Positions 41,668 to 52,345 of a stretch of DNA of 64,000 nucleotides are shown here, in pieces. This DNA is from Diphasiastrum complanatum (lineage: Eukaryota; Streptophyta; Lycopodiopsida; Lycopodiales; Lycopodiaceae): NCBI GenBank assembly GCA_029204225.1, contig CM055106.1, forward strand, positions 34,010,361-34,074,360. The letters run 5' to 3'. Below the pieces are notes generated by a model that did no database searches, had not been told where the DNA came from, and saw only the letters and a list, made by a program, of their open reading frames with translations. Positions within the stretch are counted from its first letter, which is position 1, and each line of letters starts with the position of its first letter. A program made the translations under genes and the position numbers.

Positions 41668-42057
41668 GATATAAACCTACTCTATCAATGGAACGACTTC
41701 TTCATTGATAATTGTATTGTCAGACTAGGAAACAAAACCTGAAGACAAGTATGAGGTATTCCTATGGGTTTTTCCTGCTCACCTACATGGTGTATCTAGT
41801 ATCTATCCTTATTTGAAGCACAATTTATTAAGAGACTTGCTAAGCTGGGCATGACCTCTTTCATGAATGTCTTTCGACATTGTTTTAGATATATAGATGA
41901 CATTTGCTTCATCAATAACCCTAATATCGAATTTTTTATGGACAATACACAGGTAAGGAACCCTGATAACCCTTTTTGGATCTATCCCCTAGATTTCCTA
42001 GAAATAGAAAGGAAAGTGAATGAAGGAAACAAGATCAGCTTTTTAAATATATCTATT
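41668..42057 (+). pseudogene. Penelope-like RT, palm part with RYIDD
   Basis: Holds the GIPMGF and RYIDD motifs, then PDNPFWIYPLDFLEIE and [10 protein letters not shown], corresponding to the palm/thumb portion of this RT type. The reading meets the poly-C tract at 42058. Confidence 0.7.
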
Positions 42058-43652
<1,595 letters not shown>

Positions 43653-45540
43653 TAAATCTGACTCAACAATCTGTAACCAAATGTTAGAGATGACAGAAAA
43701 AGCAATTCACAGATCCACAAATAGTTTTCGTCGATAGCTTTTAAGGTTGTGCAAATGACACGTATCAAATTGGATTTCGTGATCTCTATGGAAGTACAAT
43801 GATGTGTGTTGAAAGCTTCTCATAAGAGGATGTGCTGTAATTTCCAGGTTGAAAGTACTTCAAAACGAAGTTCTTGCATATCAACATCTTTAGATTGTAA
43901 AGATCTTCTCAACGTCAACTGCGTGTGGTAGCTTCCTTTCTGGAGGTGATTTATTCTCACAACTTATGGTTTATATTAGGGGGTTCTACCTTAGATTTGC
44001 ATATCTTCTTCTAATTTGCGTATCTCAGCATGTTTTGTCACTATTTTGAGAGAAACTTCGGTGGTGGTTTTAAGTTTGCAATCTGCAAGAAAACTTGAAG
44101 GACTTTATTTGGAATATGTAGGTATTGTCAAGGTTGAAAAGTAGATGGTTTCTTATTGCAATCTCAAAATCTACTATTGTAATCTTTTGCGTAATCATTA
44201 TGTTTTTGCCAAAGTTTTGTTCTCTGTTGTTGTCCATATGATGCAAGCAATGTGGATTACCTCGACATCTTGAAGTTTCCACTGCTTTTATTGCCTTTTG
44301 TGGCATCACTTCATATATTGTGCAGGCCCTGTTGCGTTCAGTTTTGCAGATGAGGAATGAGCTCATGGGCAACGACTTGCAAATGACTTGAGCTTTTGAA
44401 ATATTCGCATATTCTCATTATTAGAGAACGACATTATCAGAGCCATTAGCTTTATCAGCACATTTATTCTGCAGGCTTTGTTACTGGCAGCCAAGCGGAG
44501 GCACAACCGTGAGTAACCAGGTTCTAGTAGATCTTATAAAGAGCATTGAAAGCATGAATGGAGTACGAAGTAGACATTGGCAGGTCACCGATTCTCAACA
44601 TCATCCTATTCGGTAAGGTATTCTTTCTGTTTTGCTATTAGTTCTTCGAATTATTTTTTCGATGCTTACTATTTATTCACTTTGGGTTCTTTGAATGGCT
44701 CTTACGGGAGCTTGCATTTCTGTATTTTGTGTGGAAGAGGGAATGTTACAGGCAAAGACAACTAGAAGAGTCTCTTACAATTTCTTACGTTACGATTTTG
44801 AAGTTGAAGTTCCTCAAAGGTGCATTACTTCCTAGGCATTTACAATATGAAGTTCAACATCACTACCAGGATTTCTTAACCGATGTTGATAAATCCATTG
44901 TGTAAGCAATTGCTCCTTTATAATCATTTTGAAGTCCAATTTGCATCCTTGTGATAATTAGTCTCGAATGAATGTTTGTTGAGCATTTGACAACGAGAAC
45001 ACCAGTCGCATATCAAGTGGCTGGTCAAGGAGGCCGACATCTACACAGATCATGAGATTGATCCGGAAGAGGTTTTCAAGGGACGAAATTGATGCAGCTC
45101 TATGAATTGATGCTGGCAAAAATTTGGCCCTAGTTTCAAACTGATTATATCATCAATTTTTCGCTGGTCAACTTCACAGTCAAATCAAGTTGTGCACTAT
45201 CTTTATGCTTAAGGAATAGAGAACTATTATAAAAATTTCTTCGTAATTCATGAACGTATTCTGGATGAGAGGACATTGATTTTTGTCTTCAAATAAAAAA
45301 ATGAAGTTGATCACAAACATGTCGTGTATGATAGTTGAAGTTGAATTTTGTTTATGGTAATATTTTTGTCTCTTTATTGCAAATGGACTAAATTGTAGCT
45401 AATTTTTACTCACAAAGCTCAAACAAAATCATGTGATCTCTTTTACATCTATTGGTGCTTTTGGTTTTAATTATCCTTCGCAACAATCAAATTAGGACAA
45501 ATATACATTGCTGTTAGTCATTGATAGTGTCCTTGTATTG
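43653..45540. other. No confirmed gene; exon-like islands
   Basis: Two short islands follow good acceptor sites: TTGTGCAG then ALLRSVLQMRNELMGNDLQ near 44325-44385, and TTCTGCAG then ALLLAAKRRHN with a GTGAGT donor near 44476-44510. A third (IKWLVKEADIYTDHEIDPEE) lies near 45017-45075. They may be remnants of a host gene; no family recognised. Confidence 0.3.
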
Positions 45541-46192
45541 TCCCAAAAAGGACTTGAAAATCACTTCAGTTGCCCCTGATCAGTTTCTCATCAGCGACAA
45601 GACTGATTGCTTTGTCGAATGTCATATTTGATAGACTCAATATGTGCATTCTCAACGGTTGATAGGACGTAGGTAGAGACTTCATGAGGTACATCAGTTG
45701 TTGTAGTGCTGGGACCTGGTGCTCTTGTCCTGATGCAGCGAGTTGAGAGAAGATCGTTCAGATCTTCTCAACGTGTTGGTCTAACTAGTTGCCATCCCAT
45801 CGTATGGATTGTAGCTGATTGTGAAGATGCATCATTGAAGCTGTAGTCCTCACTTCATACTTCTGTTTTAATCTTTTCCATGCTGCATGGCTACTTTCGT
45901 AGTCTTCAATCTACATGAGTAGATCTTCGTTGATGGACGAAACGATGATCGCCATTGCACGCTCATCCTTTTTAATCCATTCAGCTCTTCTCGGGTCTCC
46001 CTCTGGAGGCTGCACCTCTGAGAGTTTGGTCACTGACCAGATGCCTTCGCCCTTCAGAAGTATTTTGATTTTGAATTTCCATATCTTGTAGTTTGTGCCA
46101 TCAAGACAGATTGTTACTCTTGTCTGTATCGTTGTAGCCATATTGTGTTGTCTAGAAAATCACTGTTCAGATATCAGTAGTGATAACCTGTA

Positions 46193-46205
46193 GGCTCTGA
46201 TACCA
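46193..46205 (-). other. Primer-binding site (initiator Met-tRNA type)
   Basis: TGGTATCAGAGCC on the minus strand, directly following the LTR end. Confidence 0.9.
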
Positions 46206-46894
46206 TGTCGCGAACGGGTTTGTTTCGTATCGCGAACGTATTTGTTTCTTTGTATTTTCTTGTGCGGAAGCTTATAGGAGCCTAGGCATGCGACTGCAGA
46301 TTTCATTCTAGCAATCAAGACTGCAGAAGACAAGGAGATGCTTGAGATAGAGCAACTATATTATCAATTTAATTTTTAGAGCGAGATGGTCAATGTCTCG
46401 CTCATTGGCGGCCTGACGCTCTGTTCGTTTCGTTTTGTTCTGCTCGTTGGCAGACTTTCATGCACAACTATTTTGTTTCTATTCTTTTTCTTTTATGCTC
46501 TACTCATGCACATTCTCTGTGTCTATTTTGATCCAGAAAAGTAGTTTATATCTTTACTGTGTGGAGTTTACAAGATAGCTAAACAAAGAATTACAAGAGT
46601 AGTTAATGTTAATCAACTAATCAATTACTCTCTGTTATTGCTAACTGTTTCAGCTGGGCGTAAAGTTTAAGACTCCACGCCTGTTGAGCTGCCAGCTGAT
46701 AGCGCGAAAGATTTTCTTTTGTTTCTTTTCGTTTCGTGTCGTGTCATGTCTTTCTGGTCCTGCAGGCATGTTTGACTTTCGCGAATCATTTGACCTTCGA
46801 GTTTCGCTTTGTTTCGTGTCTTAGACTTTTCGAGGTACATTGACTTTCGCGAATTTTTTGCTATTCGACCTTCGCTTTGTTTCACGTCGCGACA
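46206..46894 (-). repeat. CpG-rich Copia 5' LTR with TGTCGCG/CGCGACA ends
   Basis: 689 bases whose ends form a perfect 7-bp inverted repeat. It is unusually rich in CG and TCGCGAA/TTCG motifs compared with other LTRs here (for example TTTCGCGAA near 46845). Unrelated to the TGTGAAA LTR group. Confidence 0.82.
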
Positions 46895-46924
46895 AAGTTG
46901 CTGGAGTTCACCATTTCTGACAAT

Positions 46925-47227
46925 CTAAACTAATGCTTGTCTCAATAAAAAAAAGTTTCTATATCTACAATCTTCGACTTTTCGGACTTTTGTACCACTG
47001 GAAAAAACAGGTTCAGAAGTGGAAGGGCCAGCTTTCAAATCGTTAGAAATATTTAACAAAAGACAAAAAACAAATGCAGACTGTAATCCAATAAATCTAC
47101 ATGTTTTCTTATGAATTGGGCAATCATCTACAGATTGGAAATCATTATGTAACTTGGTAAACATTTTGTCAAGCTTAGCTTTATAGCTATGCTTGTCGAG
47201 TGCCACCAGGTCTTGATAATGAATCAT
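46925..47227 (-). CDS. Unrecognised 100-codon frame
   Basis: It begins MIHYQDLVALDKHSYKAKLD and has a mixed-composition, globular look. It lies just outside the CpG-rich LTR. No motif recognised; it may be chance. Weak support. Confidence 0.2.
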   Translation of the reverse strand: MIHYQDLVALDKHSYKAKLDKMFTKLHNDFQSVDDCPIHKKTCRFIGLQSAFVFCLLLNISNDLKAGPSTSEPVFSSGTKVRKVEDCRYRNFFLLRQALV

Positions 47228-47469
47228 GTCCTTATTCTAAGATCTGAATAATGGAGTATTGAGCAGAGACTTAAATCTAAAATAAATCTCAGAAAATACT
47301 TCCACACCAGGACCCTCAGAAATAGAAGAAAAAATAAAAAAAAAAGAAGAAAAAAGAGATTTGAAATACTCTAAATTATCACTAATACCAAATTCATGAA
47401 AAAAAAAAGCAGACTAGAATCAAAATTAGACATTTTAAACAAAAAATACAGAAGAAAGATTTCGAATAC

Positions 47470-48256
47470 CGCTCTCAAGCGCAAAATGCTGGTCAGACAA
47501 GAACCTCAAGGCAATGTGCGCTCAAAAGAGATATAAAAAAATAGGGTATCAGATCCGAGAGCGACTACAAAGATCAGAAAAGAAAGGAGACGTAAGACGC
47601 GCTTGAAAGCGATACCGGATCAGAAAGTATCACTTCCAAGCGCAAGTATCTCAATAGAACGTAAACAGAGGCAAGTGTGCTCTTGAAATCGATATTCGAC
47701 TCAAAAATCGAAAAATTTGCGTGAAAATCCGCGTCGAAGATGACCTATTTATAAAACATTTATGCACGTGTGGAGGAGTTCCAAAAGAACATGTGTCGAG
47801 GCATGATTCATCAAGAATATTTTGTCGTATAGAAAATGATTGATCTGACATTTATCACATGCAGAATGACACGTGTCGCAATATGATTAGTGCATGTGTC
47901 CTACACCCACGTGGCCTCATAATTGAGCCATGATTGGCAGTACAAACATAATGCATGGACCAGTTAGATGCTACCACATGTCAGTAGACGTTTTTTTCAC
48001 ACGTGCAAAAATTATATATATATAGGCCCTCAAAATTTTTATTTTTTTCTCACAAATTTTTTGTTTTTCGCTCCCAATATCGCTCTCAAGCGCGCTTTGT
48101 GTCCGCAATTACTCCGCCTTCTCATCCTACGCTCAAGGCTGATACCATTGTATTTTCAATATCACTTTTGAACGTGGTTTAGGGTTCTTCTGATATTCTC
48201 TTTCTATCTTGCGTTTGAAATCGATATTTAGTTCTGGTATCGATCTCAAGCGCCTT
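47470..48256. repeat. Dispersed short motif, TCTCAAGCGC / GCGCTTGA, in both orientations
   Basis: About nine copies or near copies, often extended to ATCGnTCTCAAGCGC or GCGTTTGAAATCGATAT. They start near 47471, 47599, 47633, 47680, 48080, 48130, 48165, 48210 and 48243. Both strands are represented. The nature is unknown. Confidence 0.6.
47765..48024 (+). promoter_or_regulatory. Promoter-like cluster: four CACGTG boxes and a TATA run
   Basis: CACGTG cores at 47765-47770, 47870-47875 (within the palindrome GACACGTGTC), 47908-47913 (CCACGTGG, a perfect G-box) and 48000-48005, followed by TATATATATA at 48013-48022. G-boxes bind plant bZIP and bHLH factors. The geometry (boxes over 240 bases, TATA just after) looks like a plant promoter facing right, towards the histone-like sequence 330 bases downstream. 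Sequence evidence only. Confidence 0.45.
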
Positions 48257-48355
48257 CTTATCACAAATTTTTTTGCTTTCATTCCCTGTGCTTGGGTTCG
48301 ATAATCAACTTACAGAATTTTTTTTTAAAATTTATTTATTTTAATTCTGAGAATG

Positions 48356-48772
48356 ATGGCTAGGACAAAATCCACTGCCCGTGCCATAACCTTTGTACAG
48401 CCATCCCATGTCCGTGTTCCCCCTGGTACCGGCCGTAGATGTGGTAGAAGGCAGGTCTGGCTGAGGAAGATAAGAAAACTCCAGATATAAACTAAATTGT
48501 TGATCCCTAGAGCTCCTTTCGGCTGATTTGTTAGAAATGTCACACTGTCACTTGGGCTAGATGTTCGTTTTGTCGTGACAGCCATGCAGGCCTTACATGG
48601 TGCTATTGAAGATTTTCTATCCCAGATTTTTGAGGATTCCTATCTTTTGGTCGTGCATGGTAAGCGTGTCACCATCATGCCAAAAGATTTCGTTATTCTC
48701 AAAAGACTTCGGGACCGTTATTCTGGTCTGCATGTGGATAACGCCAGCATCTCCAGACCTGCCTCTGGATAG
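48356..48772 (+). pseudogene. Histone H3 / CENH3-like pseudogene
   Basis: One frame of 138 codons, about H3's length (136), starts MARTKSTARA like H3 (MARTKQTARK). The tail is diverged and Arg-rich. The alphaN region WLRKIRKLQ resembles H3 LREIRKYQ; LLIPRAPF resembles plant CENH3 (LLIPAAPF) more than H3 (LLIRKLPF). The fold follows: AMQALHGAIEDFLSQIFED, then GKRVTIMPKDF, with VTIMPKD exactly as in H3 and KDF as in CENH3. Loop 1 length is H3-like. Codons 45 (TAA) and 57 (TGA) are in-frame stops, with no frameshift. The absence of introns suggests a retrocopy. Alternatively the stops lie in unrecognised introns of a functional variant; I think that less likely. Confidence 0.75.
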
Positions 48773-49116
48773 AACAAACTTGCCAACTACCTCTAGGAAG
48801 GAAAAGGAAGCAATCTGTCCCTAAGAAAGCTGGATCTCGAAGGCCAGCTTCCCTTCCTCTTAGAGTTATTCCTAGCAAGAGACCCCATATTTTTTTGAGC
48901 TCTGAATCAGATGCTGGAGAACTTACTTCAGACCGAGAATCACCCTCTCCTCCTCATGTTATTCGTTCAGCTCCTCAGAAGGTTTCTTCACCAAAAGTGA
49001 AGATTACCCAAGAGGAGCTTGACAAAATAATCGAGAGATCTGTAATTATTGTGTCTACTTCTCTTTCTGCTCCTGTACATCATCTTTTTGTCATAATTCC
49101 ATACAATCCTATGTAG
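48745..49116 (+). CDS. Basic Ser/Pro-rich ORF, unknown
   Basis: An open stretch of about 120 codons in another frame, overlapping the end of the histone-like frame. It has a nuclear-protein look: LGRKRKQSVPKKAGSRRPAS (possible bipartite nuclear signal), then SSESDAGELTSDRESPSPP, then a short helix (ITQEELDKIIERS). The first ATG is at 48895, but the coding-like character starts upstream. No family recognised. It may be another exon of the same decayed locus. Confidence 0.4.
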   Translation, partial: QHLQTCLWIEQTCQLPLGRKRKQSVPKKAGSRRPASLPLRVIPSKRPHIFLSSESDAGELTSDRESPSPPHVIRSAPQKVSSPKVKITQEELDKIIERSVIIVSTSLSAPVHHLFVIIPYNPM

Positions 49117-49239
49117 GTTTATTTTGATTCCAAGCATTATAACCAATACGAGACTTACTTAGCTAATAAAATTAATCTTCTCGACAATTATTTTGAGTTC
49201 TTTCTTTCAAATTCAAATAGAAGCTATAGATTAGGTCCC

Positions 49240-49435
49240 AATTTTGTGCCGAGCTGAAAGAAAAAACATCAGAGATTACAGATGTTATAGTAGAAGCCGG
49301 AAGAAACTTTTTGCAGCATAGTATTAGTGCTAATTCTCATGGTGTAGTAGTTGTTGTTAGTCCATTTTTTTCTGGGAGTAGTGAAGGCAAAAGACGCCAA
49401 TTTTATAAGGGCTGTATATTTCATCGAGTGTAGTC
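49240..49435 (+). pseudogene. Short coding-like stretch, unknown
   Basis: An open frame reading ELKEKTSEITDVIVEAGRNF and on to a hydrophobic VVVVVSPFF patch. It lies between the basic ORF and the exon-like islands on the same strand. No family recognised. Confidence 0.3.
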
Positions 49436-49571
49436 CAGTGACAAAATTTTATTTGATTTCATATGAGAATAAGTAAGGATTGTTCGATTGTTTTTGTTGC
49501 TTTAATTTGGATTGTTGTGGTCAACATTGCTTTAGTAAGGATTGCTTTGATTTTTATTTTGATTGTTGCAG

Positions 49572-49758
49572 TCGGCATTGGAGCCTGAACATTCTTTCTG
49601 TAAAGATAAATAAGGAGGGAGTATCAAATTTTCTATGTGTAAAAGTAAAGTCAGTTGCTAATTCACATAGAGAATTTGATTCTCTACTACATGACATCGT
49701 TCGGGAAATTCTGATAACGACAACCTCAATTGGAGAGATAACCATTAAATCTCTCAAG
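49572..49758 (+). CDS. Exon-like island 1 of an unknown gene
   Basis: Preceded by a pyrimidine-rich tract and acceptor (TTGTTGCAG, ending 49571) and followed by CTCAAG/GTATAT. One frame is open throughout (LNILSVKINKEGVSNFLCVK ... EITIKSLK) and ends in phase 0 at the donor. The sequence is not recognised. Confidence 0.4.
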
Positions 49759-49870
49759 GTATATTGAATTTATCTCTGATATGCATGTATTGTTTTTAGT
49801 TTAAATCTATTATCATAGCATAAATAAATTTTCTGTCATAATATTACTAATTTTTGTTCAATATATGTAG

Positions 49871-49977
49871 TGTGTGCTGCAAAGGGACGCTTTTAGTTGT
49901 ACATGGTTCATCTTGTATAATACAAAGCTCTTTTCTGAGTGGTATAATTTACAAGTGGACGTAGATATTGAAAAGGT
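49871..49977 (+). CDS. Exon-like island 2 of an unknown gene
   Basis: Acceptor ATATATGTAG then CVLQRDAFSCTWFILYNTKL ... VDIEK, ending GAAAAG/GTAATA. It is open in a frame that starts and ends in phase 0, compatible with island 1 across an intron of about 110 bases. Cut off by the Copia LTR 66 bases later. Not recognised. Confidence 0.4.
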
Positions 49978-50042
49978 AATATTTTGTTCATTTGTAGTTT
50001 CTTTCATTATGATTCATATTTCTTTACTATCATTGTTTGTAA

Positions 50043-50692
50043 TGTGAAAGATTTCAGATCCTTAAGATCCAATCTACTTGAATGATCTTTGGTTAGAAAG
50101 AGAAATACACTACCAATTTCACCAATGTAGAAAAATCAGCATCTACACACAATTTGAGATGCAAACACTCATAGAACTTGATCAAACTTAAATGAAATGA
50201 TTATGTACTGTTGTTGTCCGTAAAAAACCGGCAAGCTACTATATTTCACACGTGTGGATCCAAAAATAACAAATATAGATCATTCTACACATAGAATTGC
50301 AAGCAATCACCAAAATAGTGCACCAATGGATAGTAGAACCCAAGAGAACCATGTATAAGCATGAAATGAGATAGAGAAGAGAGAAGATAACTCTCTCCAT
50401 GAGTTACATCCTTTTATAGCAGGTCCAAACCCTATTTGGCCACTTGGCTTTCCCACCAAAATGCTAACCCTACCAATTTTGGGTCTAGATTCAATGTACC
50501 CAACTTATTCAAATTGAATCTACTCAAACTCACATTGTATCTTTCCCACACTTTCAAAAAGTGTTTATTCAAATGAAATTTAGACTAATGAACTTTGAAA
50601 AGTCAACCTCTATGTCTAAAATAAGTTTTGGCCTCAATATGCCAAATATGGAAATATTGCAAAATGTGATGAAACTAGTTGAATCTTTCACA
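50043..50692 (-). repeat. 3' LTR, RT-replaced Copia copy 2
   Basis: 650 bases with a perfect 12-bp terminal inverted repeat (TGTGAAAGATTT-type start, GAATCTTTCACA end, allowing one mismatch). Near-identical to 14535-15181. Confidence 0.92.
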
Positions 50693-51272
50693 CTCCCTCT
50701 TCAACTAGCTTTAGCATAGACTTTGATAATACTCCAAGTGAAGTCCTATGCTTCATGAACAAGTCCTTTCCCAATGCTTTGGTGAAGATATCAGCTACAC
50801 ATTCCCTTGAAGACACATGTTGAAGCTCCACCTCCTTTGCAATGACTCGCTCCCTCACAAAATGATATTGTATCTCAATATGCTTGCTCCTAGCATGAAA
50901 GATAGGATTGGATGCCATTCTTTGGGCTGATTGATTGTCACAAAAGATGATTGGGCTCTCTGAAAAATCCATCAAGTGAAGATCCTTGATCATCCTTTTG
51001 ATCCATACCATCTCCTTTGTGCAATGTGTAAGAGCTTTGTACTCGGCCTCACTAGATGACAATGAGATAGTGGCTTGTTTCTTTGACATCCATGATATAG
51101 CTCCATCACCTATGAAAATATAATAAGAACTAATGGATTTCCTATCCATTACATCTCCAGCATAGTCCAAATCTGAAAATCCAAAAAGATTAGGTGATGA
51201 TCCCTCATACCATATGCCAAAATCTCGAGTTCCAATGATGTACCTCAAAACTCGCTTTCCTAGCTTCCAATG
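50688..51272 (-). pseudogene. Copia RNase H (RT-replaced family, copy 2)
   Basis: On the minus strand LGKRVLRYIIGTRDFGIWYE, the SDLDYAGD catalytic block, ISLSSSEAEYKAL, IIFCDNQSAQ and HARSKHIEI are all clear, ending at LKLVEEGV beside the polypurine tract. RNase H removes template RNA in the family. Clear Copia sequence begins near 51272, where the substituted segment ends. Confidence 0.9.
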
Positions 51273-52345
51273 CTCATAGCATAGTTTTTGCCAATAGAAC
51301 TTTGATCCATCATAAGAATGATCTTCTTCCTAAGAATAGATCTCCTTTCAATGATCATGTAATGCTCAAAATAGAAACAACCATAATTGATATAGAGAAT
51401 AGTGTCCACTTGGGATGCTTCACTATTTCTTACATCAATTTTACATGTTAAAATGTGACTAGAACATGAAGAATCAAATATAATGTAAATGAAATGATTC
51501 CACCATGCTTCCAACTCTGAACTCTCTGGAAAACTACAGCAAACAAACAATAAATGTGAGTGATCAACTTTTGCTTGCATGTCTCCTCCTTCTTTGTCCT
51601 TTGTTGCCTTGTATCCACCATGATACTCCATGAATGAGCCTCCATCTTCATCTTGCCACAAGAAACCATCAAACCTTGGAAATCCATGAGTAGGTGAATA
51701 CATAAATGATGCAAATCTAGCACCACATGACTCCATAAACCAAGTAGTTTGCACTAGTCCATCTTCAAGATCTACGTGACACAAGAAAATGACCATGAAT
51801 TCACCAAAAATTGACAATCTCCAAGTATTGGCACCAAGTAGCTCGACACTTGAGAACTTAGCCATGGATGAGTGACATAATGAACCTCAAATAGCTTCAT
51901 TTCCATCAGCAAAATCAGCCAAGAATGCTAGTACAAATCCAACATCAAAACAATGCTCACCAATGCAGCTAGTTTTACCATATCTTGACAATTTGCACAC
52001 ATCCACATGAAATTGCTCAAACATGAGATAGAACAAGTAAAGTAAACTTGAACAACACTTCCTTGCTGCTCCTTTGACCTTACTTGAGTCTTCAATATGC
52101 TTCAAAAAAAGATCCATAACACCTTTGCCAATTACCTCTTCTTTGATGTTCTTGACTAGCTCCAAATTGCCACCTTCCCTTTTGACTAGTTGAAGCGCTT
52201 TGAGATCAACTTCTTGATCTTCAACTTGATCATCAAAGTCATTGAACAAACTTTGTTTTCCAGATCCAATACTTGATTTTACATCAAGATAACATCCATC
52301 CACTTGCATAGCTCCATGTACACAAGAAGATCTTCCAAAAGATGT
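51272..52345 (-). other. Segment replacing Copia RT (copy 2, full length)
   Basis: It lies between the LMKSGT block (where RT normally starts) and the HWKLGKRVLRY block (after RT). No RT motif is present, not even the YVDD region. Read in the element's sense it is mostly open: KREGGNLELVK, ARKCCSSLLYLFYLMFEQFH, GEHCFDVGFVLAFL, MEYHGGYKATKDKEGG, HSHLLFVCC. No known domain recognised. Openness in the element's frame suggests a captured coding fragment. About 1.07 kb replaces roughly 1.1-1.2 kb of RT. Confidence 0.8.

Larger units (their letters stand above)
45540..46894 (-). mobile_element. 5' end of a Copia element (minus strand): LTR, primer site, gag
   Basis: LTR 46206-46894, primer site 46193-46205, gag from 46141 leftwards. 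The gag N-terminus (MATTIQTRVTICLDGTNYKI) is typical Copia. Gag resemblance (HLHNQLQSIRWDGNQLDQHV near 45770-45830) continues to about 45540 and then stops, so the rest is missing. Fossil. Confidence 0.85.
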
